Below, one piece after another: positions 18,436 through 26,861 of a DNA stretch of 64,000 nt. Where the stretch lies: contig JBMFML010000003.1 of assembly GCA_049970695.1 (NCBI GenBank), forward strand, positions 1 through 64,000. The letters are read 5' to 3'. Source of the stretch: UBA285 sp049970695 (GTDB taxonomy: Archaea > Thermoproteota > Thermoprotei_A > Sulfolobales > Desulfurococcaceae). Made by a program: the position numbers and the translations under genes. The stretch's first letter is position 1. Each line of letters starts with the position of its first letter. Below the pieces are notes generated by a model, which was given only the letters and a program-made list of their open reading frames with translations, did not search any database and had not been told where the DNA came from.

Positions 18436-19044
18436 TCAGCCACCAGAGCTTGACTTCACTCCATAGCTTTCTAAGATTTTTTGCTTTACTTCATCAAAGT
18501 GCGCTGGTAGGTCCTCCGGGTTTAGGCCCCTTTCGAGGTACTTAGAAAACCTTGCCTCGAGCAAGCCTCGCTCTCTGAGCATTTTAGCATAGCTAGCAAT
18601 GTGAACCCCCCTAATTCTGTCAATTGAGGGTACTACTTCTTCGCTGACGGGAACTTTTAGCCCAACGTCATTTGCCGCTTTTATTGCAGCAAACACGAGC
18701 CCGCCTTTTGTCGCTCTGTGAAGCCCAATATCTGGAACAGCATACTTTACTCCACTTTTTAGTGCTCTCAAGGCAGCAAGCAACCCAGTTAAGTAGGCTG
18801 AAGGCGTGTTTGCCGTACCACCCTTCCAAGAAAACTTAGTCACGAGCTCTCTCGAGTGCGCTGCCGCAATGGTGTGGTCGCCAATAGGCCTGGCTACAAC
18901 GACTTGGACAATCACATACTTGTTGGTCTTTCTAACCACGAACCTGGGATGCCCTGACAGTACCATTACGTAGCGCTTGTAGTAGTTTGTTTTGCCCTCC
19001 CTTCTCCTCCTTTTAGGAACCTTGTACCTTGGTCCTCTAGCCAT
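18436..19044 (-). CDS. rpl18: Ribosomal protein L18
   Basis: A 202-residue 5S rRNA-binding protein (eukaryotic L5 type). It starts MARGPRYKVPKRRRREGKT and contains YYKRYVMVLSGHPRFVVRKT and GLHRATKGGLVFAAIKAAND. It ends two bases before S5 starts. Confidence 0.96.
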   Translation of the reverse strand: MARGPRYKVPKRRRREGKTNYYKRYVMVLSGHPRFVVRKTNKYVIVQVVVARPIGDHTIAAAHSRELVTKFSWKGGTANTPSAYLTGLLAALRALKSGVKYAVPDIGLHRATKGGLVFAAIKAANDVGLKVPVSEEVVPSIDRIRGVHIASYAKMLRERGLLEARFSKYLERGLNPEDLPAHFDEVKQKILESYGVKSSSGG

Positions 19045-19050
19045 AGCCCA

Positions 19051-19509
19051 TCACTTGATGTCTTTAACTATTCCGTGCTCTCTGAGATAGAGCTTTAGAG
19101 CTGCTAACGACGAGAAGTACCCTCCCTTGGCGAGCATGTATAGTCTTCTATAAGTTCTTTTGTCAAGCACGCCCTTGTCGCGCAAGTACTTCAAGAACCT
19201 CCTCATCTTCCTGATTCTATTGATCCACGCCTTCTTGGGGTCTTGTCTAGCACCTTTTTCTCCCTCGCGCTTTCCTGGCCCGCGTCTGCGTCCCTTCTTT
19301 CGCTGCTTTCTCCTTACCTTGCCGCTATACCCTGCATTGCCTTTTTTCGGCTCAGCCCATATTGCGCCTTCTTCAATCAGCTTTCTTACGTCTTCTCTAG
19401 TAATGGCTTGAGCGACGTCGCTTATCCTAGCTGGGTCGATTCTTATCCTCGAAACACCCACGCCGAGCACTTCCGCTGCGAGTCTTTTCTGGAGAGATAG
19501 GTCGCTCAT
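19051..19509 (-). CDS. rpl19e: Ribosomal protein L19e
   Basis: A 152-residue basic protein with no bacterial counterpart. It carries LSLQKRLAAEVLGVGVSRIR at the N-terminus, a long Lys/Arg-rich middle (RRKQRKKGRRRGPGKREGEK), and WINRIRKMRRFLKYLRDKGV. Its start codon overlaps the L32e stop as ATGA. Confidence 0.96.
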   Translation of the reverse strand: MSDLSLQKRLAAEVLGVGVSRIRIDPARISDVAQAITREDVRKLIEEGAIWAEPKKGNAGYSGKVRRKQRKKGRRRGPGKREGEKGARQDPKKAWINRIRKMRRFLKYLRDKGVLDKRTYRRLYMLAKGGYFSSLAALKLYLREHGIVKDIK

Positions 19510-19934
19510 CGACCAGCGCCCTCTTCGGCCACTTGAATGAGCTTTGGCGGATTTGCCACTTTAAAGCCTTTTTCAATAGCCATCTTGTATATCTCGGCTG
19601 CTTTCTTTGCCCCCACAGAGCTGCCTATGTACACGATGTGCTTTGAAGGATCGTACTTCTCTAAGTCAGAGGCATTATGTACTACCACGGGCTCGAGTCC
19701 CGCCGGGTGAAGCCCACGTACTACGGCGGGCTTTCCATAGCCTATTTTGACTATTGGTGGATAGCCCTTTAGTTGCAGTCTCATTTTGTTATCAATGCCT
19801 TTGGGCTTACGCCACTTTGGATCGTTCTTAAATTTCGCCTTTTTCCACCACTCGTGCCTCAAGAAGTCTGGCATTTTTCTCTTCATCTTTTCTCTGAGCT
19901 TTAGATAGAACTCGATATCTTTCTCACTACTCAT
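19506..19934 (-). CDS. rpl32e: Ribosomal protein L32e
   Basis: A 142-residue large-subunit protein. MPDFLRHEWWKKAKFKNDPK followed by WRKPKGIDNKMR and the GYGKPAVVRGLHPAGLEPVV segment identifies it. Its ATG overlaps the L6 stop as ATGA, and its stop overlaps the L19e ATG in the same way. Confidence 0.96.
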   Translation of the reverse strand: MSSEKDIEFYLKLREKMKRKMPDFLRHEWWKKAKFKNDPKWRKPKGIDNKMRLQLKGYPPIVKIGYGKPAVVRGLHPAGLEPVVVHNASDLEKYDPSKHIVYIGSSVGAKKAAEIYKMAIEKGFKVANPPKLIQVAEEGAGR

Positions 19935-20485
19935 TCTGCAACACCCTTCTCGTATATGTAAATGCCATCAACGAAGATCCTCCTATCTAGGTCCTTAACT
20001 CTTGTTGCCCTTTCAATGGAGGCGGCTGTTAGCCCAACCTCTTCAATGTCTACGCCTTCGACAATGACGTCGCTTCCCTCGACGCGCACTTTGACGTTGC
20101 CGTATATCTTTGCAATTCTGTCTGCCTTTTCGCCCAGGAAGTTCTTGATTCTCACTACTCTTTCTCTTTCATCAACCTGAACCGTTACTGGGAAGTGCGA
20201 GTAGACAATCTTTAGCTTGTATCTATAGCCTTTCGTCACTCCTATTATCATGTTTCTTATGTGAGCTGCTATAGTGCCAACAACCGCTTTTAACTTCCTA
20301 TCCGCATTGAATGCCTCTACGACGACTTCATTGCCTTGAACACTTATTAGAACGCGGCGGGCGTGCGAGAAGTCCTTCACGAGCTCGCCCTTCGGCCCTG
20401 AAACCTTGATCTTCATTCCATCAACTTGCACAGTGACGTCCTCCGGTATTTTGACTTTTTCTACCACGTGGAGGTCTTTAGCCAA
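19931..20485 (-). CDS. rpl6: Ribosomal protein L6
   Basis: A 184-residue large-subunit protein with two copies of the L6 domain. VQVDGMKIKVSGPKGELVKD in the first and the GVDIEEVGLTAASIERATRV segment in the second are characteristic. The frame is open far upstream through S8, so the start must be chosen: TTG 20485, giving MAKDLHVVEKV, lies five bases after an AGGTGA Shine-Dalgarno that begins right after the S8 stop. The GTG at 20494 is part of that Shine-Dalgarno and is unlikely to be the start. Confidence 0.95.
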   Translation of the reverse strand: MAKDLHVVEKVKIPEDVTVQVDGMKIKVSGPKGELVKDFSHARRVLISVQGNEVVVEAFNADRKLKAVVGTIAAHIRNMIIGVTKGYRYKLKIVYSHFPVTVQVDERERVVRIKNFLGEKADRIAKIYGNVKVRVEGSDVIVEGVDIEEVGLTAASIERATRVKDLDRRIFVDGIYIYEKGVAE

Positions 20486-20496
20486 CGTACTCACCT

Positions 20497-20898
20497 TTAG
20501 TAGCAATACGCTAGTAGTACTCCACCAATCCTCCTTTCTATTGCCTCTTTGTGGGACATTACGCCGTAAGGAGTTGAGAGCACTAATATCCCTATGTTGT
20601 ACGCCGGCAAGTACTTCTTTAGCCAATCAGGCGGGTTCACTAAATCCTTGTACTTTACCGAGTACCTGGGCTTTATAACGCCGATCTTATTAATTCTCCC
20701 AAGTAGCAAAATCCTTATTTTTCCCCATCTGCCGTCATCGATGTACTCGAACTCGCCAATGTAGCCTTCTTTTTGTAGAACTTTGAGCACGTTTAGTATC
20801 AGCTTCGAAGCGGGCCAAGTTATTACTTCTTTTTTTGCCCTAACCTCGGCGTTGTATATGGCTGAGAGGGTGTTTGCGAGAGGGTCTATTGCAACCAT
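20497..20898 (-). CDS. rps8: Ribosomal protein S8
   Basis: A 133-residue small-subunit protein. It starts MVAIDPLANTLSAIYNAEVR and ends in the conserved STPYGVMSHKEA followed by GGVLLAYCY. ATG start. L6 begins 12 bases after its stop codon. Confidence 0.97.
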   Translation of the reverse strand: MVAIDPLANTLSAIYNAEVRAKKEVITWPASKLILNVLKVLQKEGYIGEFEYIDDGRWGKIRILLLGRINKIGVIKPRYSVKYKDLVNPPDWLKKYLPAYNIGILVLSTPYGVMSHKEAIERRIGGVLLAYCY

Positions 20899-20909
20899 TT
20901 CACATACAC

Positions 20910-21074
20910 CTAGCTGTACTTTCTAAAGCCCATTACGTAAGCAACTTCTCTGAAACACTGTCTACAGAGATAAAGCCCATAAGCCTGTATTACTGCGTCG
21001 CGAGATCCGCATCTCACGCATTCCTGCACTCCGCGCCCGTACTTCCTGATTTTAGGCGGCTTAAACTTGGCCAC
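20910..21074 (-). CDS. rps14: Ribosomal protein S14 (zinc-binding, 54 aa)
   Basis: A short gene between L5 and S8. From GTG 21074 the product starts MAKFKPPKIRKYGRGVQEC, then has CVRCG and, about 17 residues on, LCRQCFRE, the four-cysteine zinc site of type Z S14, and ends GFRKYS. Its size and place match archaeal S14 exactly. It begins 11 bases after the L5 stop. Confidence 0.95.
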   Translation of the reverse strand: MAKFKPPKIRKYGRGVQECVRCGSRDAVIQAYGLYLCRQCFREVAYVMGFRKYS

Positions 21075-21084
21075 GAGCAACACC

Positions 21085-21648
21085 TCACTCTTCTACAATT
21101 TCTACGTTAAAGAACTTCTTGAGATACACCATTGCCTCGGTCTTGGAAACCCTGTGTCTGCGTGGAATATTCGACTTAGCCCTCTTTCTCCTCATTACTC
21201 TATAGCCCGGTCTTTCAAGAGAAATGCACACGTCCATCCCGAACATGCCTATTTCTGGGTCGTACTTCGTACCTGGTATGTGTATGTACTCCTTTATGCC
21301 AAAGCAGACGTTGCCGAAATCATCAAAGCTGCTTGCTTTGATTCTGTAATTTACTGCTTCGAGGGCTTTTTTGAGGAAGTTTAATGCGCGCTCTTTTCTT
21401 AAAGTAATTGTCGCTGCTATGTACTCGCCCTTTCTAATTCCAAACTCTCTTATGGTCTTTTTGGCTTTTCTTAGTGAAGCTCTTTGACCCGTTATTTCCT
21501 CTAGGACGCCTGCTATTTTCTTGAGCCTCTCAATATCTGACCCTATGCACGTATTTACTACAACCTTGGCTAGCCTAGGTTTCATCATCGGGTTTTCTTC
21601 CCACTTCCTTAAGATCTCTGCTTCTACTTCGGGTGTTAAGACGGCCAT
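21085..21648 (-). CDS. rpl5: Ribosomal protein L5
   Basis: A 187-residue 5S rRNA-binding protein (eukaryotic L11 type). It contains NPMMKPRLAKVVVNTCIG, KKTIREFGIRKGEYIAATIT and EYIHIPGTKYDPEIGMFGMD. The ATG at 21648 lies one base after the S4e stop with AGGTG upstream; the frame runs four codons further into S4e. Confidence 0.96.
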   Translation of the reverse strand: MAVLTPEVEAEILRKWEENPMMKPRLAKVVVNTCIGSDIERLKKIAGVLEEITGQRASLRKAKKTIREFGIRKGEYIAATITLRKERALNFLKKALEAVNYRIKASSFDDFGNVCFGIKEYIHIPGTKYDPEIGMFGMDVCISLERPGYRVMRRKRAKSNIPRRHRVSKTEAMVYLKKFFNVEIVEE

Positions 21649-21649
21649 A

Positions 21650-22411
21650 CTACCACGCACCTTCTGGCAGGGTTATTAGTGGCTTGTCAACGCCTATTGG
21701 GAATACATACTCGAAGCTTGTCTGGAACCTATTACCGTGCTTGTCCTCAAGTGTTACTATGTACTTGCGCCTCTTTAGGGCGCTCGGAATTATTTCTACT
21801 ATTTTGCCGATTCTGCCGACGTTTCTACCACCTGAAACTATGGCTATTACACCTTCTTTAGCTGGTATGTAGTCTAGTATTTTGTTGTCTCGTAGTGATA
21901 GAATGACTGTTCCTAGAGTCTCGTAAACGTCTTCAACGGGGTTTCGCGGATCAGAGACTTTTACTAAAACGTTCCTCCCGTCATGGAGATTGAGCTGTAT
22001 GTGTCCTCCCTTAACTGTAGTCTTGTTTTCTATTCTGCACGGCTTTATGCCGGCTTCTTCAGGCGGTATTTTTACCAATCCCAGAACCTTCGTGGGTACC
22101 GGAATTACTCTATAGTACTCGCCTGTTTTTGGAATTTCAATGACATCCATTATACCAACGGGGAACTTGTAGCTCCTCCTGATTCTCCCATCGATCTTGA
22201 AGTTTCCCTCAGCTATGAGCTTGCGTGCCTCGGCCCCGGTCTTCGCGTACTTCAAGACGTCTCTAACTAGGATTAAAAGTGGCAGCGACCTTTCAATCGG
22301 GTGAGGGCCTGGGCTGGGCTTTACTGTCCACTTGTACTCTTTTCTCAATATAGGCCAAAAAGCTGGTGCTGCAAGTGCTTTTAAGTGCTTACTACCCCCG
22401 TGTCTAGCCAA
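21650..22411 (-). CDS. rps4e: Ribosomal protein S4e
   Basis: A 253-residue small-subunit protein with an S4-like RNA-binding domain and a KOW motif. It starts MARHGGSKHLKALAAPAFWP; AEARKLIAEGNFKIDGRIRR and the GRNVGRIGKIVEI KOW segment follow. TTG start, five bases after a GGTGAT ribosome site. Confidence 0.97.
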   Translation of the reverse strand: MARHGGSKHLKALAAPAFWPILRKEYKWTVKPSPGPHPIERSLPLLILVRDVLKYAKTGAEARKLIAEGNFKIDGRIRRSYKFPVGIMDVIEIPKTGEYYRVIPVPTKVLGLVKIPPEEAGIKPCRIENKTTVKGGHIQLNLHDGRNVLVKVSDPRNPVEDVYETLGTVILSLRDNKILDYIPAKEGVIAIVSGGRNVGRIGKIVEIIPSALKRRKYIVTLEDKHGNRFQTSFEYVFPIGVDKPLITLPEGAW

Positions 22412-22417
22412 GCAAGA

Positions 22418-22849
22418 TCACCCAGCACTCTTTTCGCTACTTTTACTACTTTGTTCTACTTTGCTAGCTGCTGCTTCTTGAACGCCCTTGCGTCTTTCAA
22501 TTATTTTAAGCCTATACTTATCTGAGAGGTCTAGCTTTACTATCATAACTTTGCTTGGATGTATTGGGTAGTAAACGGGGGTTCCATCTGCCTTTTTAAT
22601 CTGAACACCCTCGATAAAAATTCTCGCGCGCTTGAGACTCACTTTCACCACCTTACCTTCGTGTCCTGCGAAGTCTCCACGCATTACCCTAACTACGTCG
22701 CCTGTCCTAACAGGTAACCTCTTGACTCCATACTTTTCTCTAAGCTCCGGTGAGAGGGGGGCAGTGAGCAGTTTATGCCTCAAGTGTAGAGGCATTGCGT
22801 AAAGAGCCTTCCTCTGCTTACCCGGCTTAGACGAGGTGGTAATTGGCAT
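22418..22849 (-). CDS. rpl24: Ribosomal protein L24
   Basis: A 143-residue KOW protein. It contains RKALYAMPLHLRHKLLTAPL, RTGDVVRVMRGDFAGHEGKV and IFIEGVQIKKADGTPVYYPI. The C-terminal 25 residues are a Ser/Lys-rich tail (about residues 119-143) beyond the usual fold. Confidence 0.96.
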   Translation of the reverse strand: MPITTSSKPGKQRKALYAMPLHLRHKLLTAPLSPELREKYGVKRLPVRTGDVVRVMRGDFAGHEGKVVKVSLKRARIFIEGVQIKKADGTPVYYPIHPSKVMIVKLDLSDKYRLKIIERRKGVQEAAASKVEQSSKSSEKSAG

Positions 22850-22870
22850 TTAAATCAACCCTTACACTTT

Positions 22871-23299
22871 TTACACTATTATGGAAGCCAAATTTGCTAT
22901 TTGAGGCCACCTTTCCGCTGCCTCACGTGCTACAGGCCCCCTTATTTCAGTGCCCTTAGGCGTGCCCTCAGGTGTCAATATTACGACCGCGTTGTCTTCG
23001 AACGCGACCCATGTGCCATCGGGTCTCCTGTAGGGCCTTTTCTGCCTTATTATAACTGCCTTGAAGATCTTCTTCCTCATTTCTGGGGTGCCTTTCTTGA
23101 CGCTGACAACTACTAGGTCCCCCACTCCCGCGGGAGGGACTCTCCGCAGTCTTCCTTTGTAGCCTGGAACGCCTATTATCATTACTTCTTTAGCACCGCT
23201 GTTGTCTGCTACTTTAACTCGGGACATTACTTGGAGTCCGGTGTTTACGCGTCTTCTCGAATAAGCCGGCTTGCCTGCTACAGCTCGCTTAGCGCCCAT
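22871..23299 (-). CDS. rpl14: Ribosomal protein L14
   Basis: A 142-residue large-subunit protein. It contains VMSRVKVADNSGAKEVMIIG, RRVPPAGVGDLVVVSVKKGT and a C-terminal GPVAREAAERWPQIANLAS. The ATG at 23299 is preceded at six bases by GAGGTG; two GTG codons upstream belong to that ribosome site. Confidence 0.97.
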   Translation of the reverse strand: MGAKRAVAGKPAYSRRRVNTGLQVMSRVKVADNSGAKEVMIIGVPGYKGRLRRVPPAGVGDLVVVSVKKGTPEMRKKIFKAVIIRQKRPYRRPDGTWVAFEDNAVVILTPEGTPKGTEIRGPVAREAAERWPQIANLASIIV

Positions 23300-23316
23300 A
23301 AGCACCACCTCTCACT

Positions 23317-23679
23317 TTAACTCTTTTGCTGCCTTTTTATAACGCCCACTACTACAAATGATATAGTCTTCGCCAGAGGCCTCGTTTCTGCTATTATGAC
23401 TTCGTCCCCCTCGTTGACGTCTATACATGGCGGCAGCCTTGCGTGTATGTTCTTTCTACGCCTCTCGTACCTCATGTATTTGCTGACGTAATGTAGGTAT
23501 TCGTGCCTAACAACTACTGCTCTTTGCATCTTCTTCTTTACTACAACGCCTCTCAGAATAATGCCCCTAACTTTTAAGTGCCCATGCCAGGGACACTTGG
23601 GGTCGTTGCACGTTTTCTCGGGCGGCGTCAGCCCTGGTATTCCAATATTCCTGACTTTGGCCTCTTGCTTACCGCTCAT
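23317..23679 (-). CDS. rps17: Ribosomal protein S17
   Basis: A 120-residue archaeal S17. The segment CNDPKCPWHGHLKVRGIILR with two Cys and a His is typical, followed by RHEYLHYVSKYMRYERRRKN and INEG/VNEGDEVIIAETRPL. The ATG overlaps the rnp1 stop as ATGA. Confidence 0.96.
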   Translation of the reverse strand: MSGKQEAKVRNIGIPGLTPPEKTCNDPKCPWHGHLKVRGIILRGVVVKKKMQRAVVVRHEYLHYVSKYMRYERRRKNIHARLPPCIDVNEGDEVIIAETRPLAKTISFVVVGVIKRQQKS

Positions 23680-23972
23680 GCAGACCAACCCCTAGCTGTA
23701 AGCACTTTCTTGAGCCTATCCCATGGCCTCCCAAAAAGCTTTTCCCCCCTTACAACAACCGGGCTAGCTCCCGGAATCTTCAATTCAAATACGCCGTTCT
23801 CCTTGAACACTCTTATACGCTTACCATCACTCTTCTCTATAACAAAGGTTTTCTGAGTCTCGTCTACTATGATGCCTTCGACTCCTACTACTGTAGGATC
23901 CGTATATTGGATTACCTTTACTCTTAGTCCTATTAGTTCATGAAACAGGATGTTCTTGGGAGTCCTTCTCAT
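23676..23972 (-). CDS. rnp1: Ribonuclease P protein component 1 (Rpp29/Pop4)
   Basis: A 98-residue Sm-like-fold protein of archaeal RNase P. It binds the specificity domain of the RNA with Rpp21 and helps process tRNA 5' ends. NILFHELIGLRVKVIQYTDP and GVEGIIVDETQKTFVIE are the conserved segments. It sits between L29 and S17, the usual archaeal place, with ATGA overlaps on both sides. Confidence 0.94.
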   Translation of the reverse strand: MRRTPKNILFHELIGLRVKVIQYTDPTVVGVEGIIVDETQKTFVIEKSDGKRIRVFKENGVFELKIPGASPVVVRGEKLFGRPWDRLKKVLTARGWSA

Positions 23973-24184
23973 TGCTCGGAAGCCTCTTTTTTACTTGCTC
24001 TCAGCTCTTCATTCATAATTGTTAGTATCCTCGCGATGTCTCTCTTAATGTTCTTTATCCTCGCAGTATCCTTGAGCAGGCCTACTTTGGCTTGCATTCT
24101 GAGCTTTATAAGCTCCATTCTCAGTTCTTCGAGCTTTTTGAGCCTCTCTTCAGGCTTCATACTCCTAATCTCATCCGGCTTCAC
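23969..24184 (-). CDS. rpl29: Ribosomal protein L29
   Basis: A 71-residue two-helix protein. MKPDEIRSMKPEERLKKLEE and ELRMELIKLRMQAKVG identify it. GTG 24184 is preceded at six bases by GGGTG inside the S3 gene; GTG 24193 is an alternative that would add three residues. It overlaps the 3' end of S3 by 14 bases. Confidence 0.94.
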   Translation of the reverse strand: MKPDEIRSMKPEERLKKLEELRMELIKLRMQAKVGLLKDTARIKNIKRDIARILTIMNEELRASKKEASEQ

Positions 24185-24845
24185 TCTTAACACCCATGCC
24201 GAGTTCTTGTTTGATTTGATTGAGCTCTCCTGGAGGAACTTCTTTTACTGAAACCTGATCTGGTAGCCTAATTCCCGGCTTAACGATTATGACTTCTACT
24301 CCGTAGACCCCCGGCTTTAGCATGGCTTTTGCAACTGCTCTGTCAACAATGTAGTCCACCGGTTCTCCCGCTTTATAGACCTTCCCAGCTCTTACTTTTT
24401 CGTATGTTGCTCGCTCCCCCCGCAACTTTCCACTAACAACTATTTCGCAACCAACAGCGCCTGCTTCAACGACTCTGCGCAACATGAACATCATTGCTCT
24501 CCTAAATGGTATGCCTTTTTCAAGTGCTCTAGCTATTCTAAACGCAACTACTCTAGCGTTGAGGTCGGGGTCCGCTACAGGCGATACCGTGATGCTTACG
24601 TTTTCTAAGTTGAACCTCCTCTCCATTACTGCAGCTATTTTCTTTAGTATAGAACCGCCCCTACCGATGAACCTCCCTGGAAACTCGGCGTATATTACAA
24701 TTCTATGTCCTAAGGGCGTCTTGTATATCTCGACATCCGCGTACCCGGCATCCTTGAAGTAGCTTGCCAGGAACTCGTCTACCATTACTTTCTTCAAGCC
24801 ATAGTCAAGGAAGTAGCTCTTGACTTTTGGCCCTATACCAACCAT
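24171..24845 (-). CDS. rps3: Ribosomal protein S3
   Basis: A 224-residue small-subunit protein with an N-terminal KH domain containing FIGRGGSILKKIAAVMERRF and a C-terminal S3 domain (RAMMFMLRRVVEAGAVGCEI, then VSGKLRGERA). ATG start. The C-terminal coding region overlaps the L29 start. Confidence 0.97.
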   Translation of the reverse strand: MVGIGPKVKSYFLDYGLKKVMVDEFLASYFKDAGYADVEIYKTPLGHRIVIYAEFPGRFIGRGGSILKKIAAVMERRFNLENVSITVSPVADPDLNARVVAFRIARALEKGIPFRRAMMFMLRRVVEAGAVGCEIVVSGKLRGERATYEKVRAGKVYKAGEPVDYIVDRAVAKAMLKPGVYGVEVIIVKPGIRLPDQVSVKEVPPGELNQIKQELGMGVKSEAG

Positions 24846-24846
24846 T

Positions 24847-25320
24847 CTAGCTGACCTCCTCGACTACTACTTCCATGTGAGTCGTTCGGCGAAACTTTGG
24901 AGTGGCCCGACCAAATGCTCGAGGCATGTACCTCTTAATGGTAGGGCCCTTGTGCGCAGAAATGTGGACTATCACGAGCTTGTCAACGTCTAGTCCCTTG
25001 TTCTCGGCGTTCGCCTTGACGTTTTTGAGGAGCTCTAGCGTGTACTTGGCTCCTTTAACGGGGTAGCGGCCGATAGGCCACTTGAACCTATCTGCTAAGC
25101 CGCGCTTGTGACTGAGCTTTCCGTGGTATCTCCTAAACGGAACTGGCTGCCTGAGCTTAATGACTTCTTCGAGGAAGTTCATCGCCTCTACGAGTTTCAT
25201 GCCTTTTATGGTGTTGGCTATTTCGCGCATATATTTGACAGATACTGGTATGTCGAAAAGCACGGCTTTAGCAGTTTTCGCCTCGTTGACCGGTTTAACT
25301 GAGTAGTGCCAAGTAGGCAT
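24847..25320 (-). CDS. rpl22: Ribosomal protein L22
   Basis: A 157-residue large-subunit protein lining the exit tunnel. It contains RKIP-like HYSVKPVNEAKTAKAVLFDI, RYPVKGAKYTLELLKNVKAN and the tunnel-loop segment HKGPTIKRYMPRAFGRATP. ATG start. Confidence 0.96.
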   Translation of the reverse strand: MPTWHYSVKPVNEAKTAKAVLFDIPVSVKYMREIANTIKGMKLVEAMNFLEEVIKLRQPVPFRRYHGKLSHKRGLADRFKWPIGRYPVKGAKYTLELLKNVKANAENKGLDVDKLVIVHISAHKGPTIKRYMPRAFGRATPKFRRTTHMEVVVEEVS

Positions 25321-25330
25321 AGCGCTCTAC

Positions 25331-25798
25331 CTACTTGACAGCTATGAACCTGCTACTCTTCGTGGCCTTCAAGCCTGGTTCGCCGTGTTTGACTACTTTT
25401 GTTGTTGGAGCGAATTCTCCGAGCCTATGTCCAATCATTTCCGGAGTTACCTTGAACTGGACGTATTCTTTGCCATTGTAGACGGCAAACGTTAAGCCAA
25501 CCATTTCTGGAAGTATTATCATGTCTCTTACGTGTGTTTTTATAACCGCTTTTTTTGCCTTCTCTGGATCTCTGGATATTTTCCTCACTTTTGCAAGCAG
25601 CTTTATTTGCTCGTTTGTAAACCCCCGAGTTAAACTTCTACGCTGCCTTGCAGGTAGCAGCTTTATGAACTCGTCTAGCGACATATTCAGCAGCTCTTCT
25701 AGCGTCTTGCCCCTATACCTAAACTTCCTCCACTCTGGTGGCATGTCCCTCAAGTGTGGTGGAATAGTGGGGACCTGCGCGCCACGCCCTCCACTCAT
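25331..25798 (-). CDS. rps19: Ribosomal protein S19
   Basis: A 155-residue archaeal S19 (eukaryotic S15 type) with a long N-terminal extension. KFRYRGKTLEELLNMSLDEF is in the extension and GLTFAVYNGKEYVQFKVTPE plus GHRLGEFAPTTK form the S19 core. ATG start; a 60-bp spacer separates it from L2. Confidence 0.97.
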   Translation of the reverse strand: MSGGRGAQVPTIPPHLRDMPPEWRKFRYRGKTLEELLNMSLDEFIKLLPARQRRSLTRGFTNEQIKLLAKVRKISRDPEKAKKAVIKTHVRDMIILPEMVGLTFAVYNGKEYVQFKVTPEMIGHRLGEFAPTTKVVKHGEPGLKATKSSRFIAVK

Positions 25799-25858
25799 AG
25801 AATCACCTCTAGCAAAACACTACTAGCAGAGGGTTCTGCGTGGTTAGGTTGCTTCACA

Positions 25859-26569
25859 CTACCTCCTCCTACCAGTCCTTCTAGCCGCGATATGACCCAC
25901 TTTACGTCCAGGCGGGGCTGTTCTCGCGACAGTTGTTGGTCTTCCGACATGCCTACCACCACCATGTGGGTGCGATACAGGGTTCATAGCTAAGCCCCTA
26001 ACTCTCGGCCACCAGTGGCTCTTAGCACTCCACTTGTAGTAAGCCGCGCCGGCCTTTAAGAGCGGTTTTTCAAGCCTTCCACCACCTGCAATGACTCCTA
26101 TAGTCGCTCTCGCACGTGCTGAAACTTCTATTGTCTTTCCACTTGGCAACTGTATTTTGACTTTGTCACCAGACTTGCCTAGTACTATGCCGTAAGTTCC
26201 ACTGGATCTAGCATACCTGCCCCCATCTCCATACCTCTTTTCAATATTTGCTACTTGAGTCCCCTCTGGTATTTGTCCAACAGGTAGTATGTTGCCATTT
26301 GCTACTTTGGCATTAAGCCCTATTTCTATGACTTGGCCTACGTACATTCCCTCGACAGCTGGGATGTAGAATGTCTGCCCATTCTCCATCTCTATTTCAG
26401 CTAGTGGAACCCACCTACCGGGGTCGTGTATAATGTCCTTTACAACGCCTTTGTAGGTCTTATCGTAGTCTAGCATTGGGTACCTCGCTGGTGCTACATG
26501 AATATGATCCGGTGTTCTCCAAGTTGGCGAGCCCCTTCCACGTCTTTGAACAACTATTCTCTTGCCCAT
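25859..26569 (-). CDS. rpl2: Ribosomal protein L2
   Basis: A 236-residue core large-subunit protein near the peptidyl transferase centre. It contains VVQRRGRGSPTWRTPDHIHV and the universally conserved RGLAMNPVSHPHGGGRH with the functional His. ATG start. Confidence 0.98.
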   Translation of the reverse strand: MGKRIVVQRRGRGSPTWRTPDHIHVAPARYPMLDYDKTYKGVVKDIIHDPGRWVPLAEIEMENGQTFYIPAVEGMYVGQVIEIGLNAKVANGNILPVGQIPEGTQVANIEKRYGDGGRYARSSGTYGIVLGKSGDKVKIQLPSGKTIEVSARARATIGVIAGGGRLEKPLLKAGAAYYKWSAKSHWWPRVRGLAMNPVSHPHGGGRHVGRPTTVARTAPPGRKVGHIAARRTGRRR

Positions 26570-26579
26570 ACAAGCTCAC

Positions 26580-26861
26580 CTACATTATACCAAGCTTCGA
26601 GGCTATTTCGGAAGCCTTGAACTCGGGCTTAAGCTTGACGTACGCTTTCTTTTCGCCTTTTGGTGTTATAAGCGTTCTCACACTTTCTACTTTTACACCA
26701 AAGAGGCTCTCAATCGCTCTTTTTACGTCGTGTTTTGTTGCCCTCAAGTCTACTATAAATGTCAGTGTGTTCTGCTTATCAATAAGCCACAAGGCTTTTT
26801 CTGTCTGAAGAGGTCTTATGATGATTTTAGCAAGCCTTTCTCTGTCCCTCGAAGCACTCAT
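26580..26861 (-). CDS. rpl23: Ribosomal protein L23
   Basis: A 93-residue protein at the tunnel exit. It carries IIRPLQTEKALWLIDKQNTL and the C-terminal VRTLITPKGEKKAYVKL. The ATG overlaps the L4 stop by four bases. Confidence 0.96.
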   Translation of the reverse strand: MSASRDRERLAKIIIRPLQTEKALWLIDKQNTLTFIVDLRATKHDVKRAIESLFGVKVESVRTLITPKGEKKAYVKLKPEFKASEIASKLGIM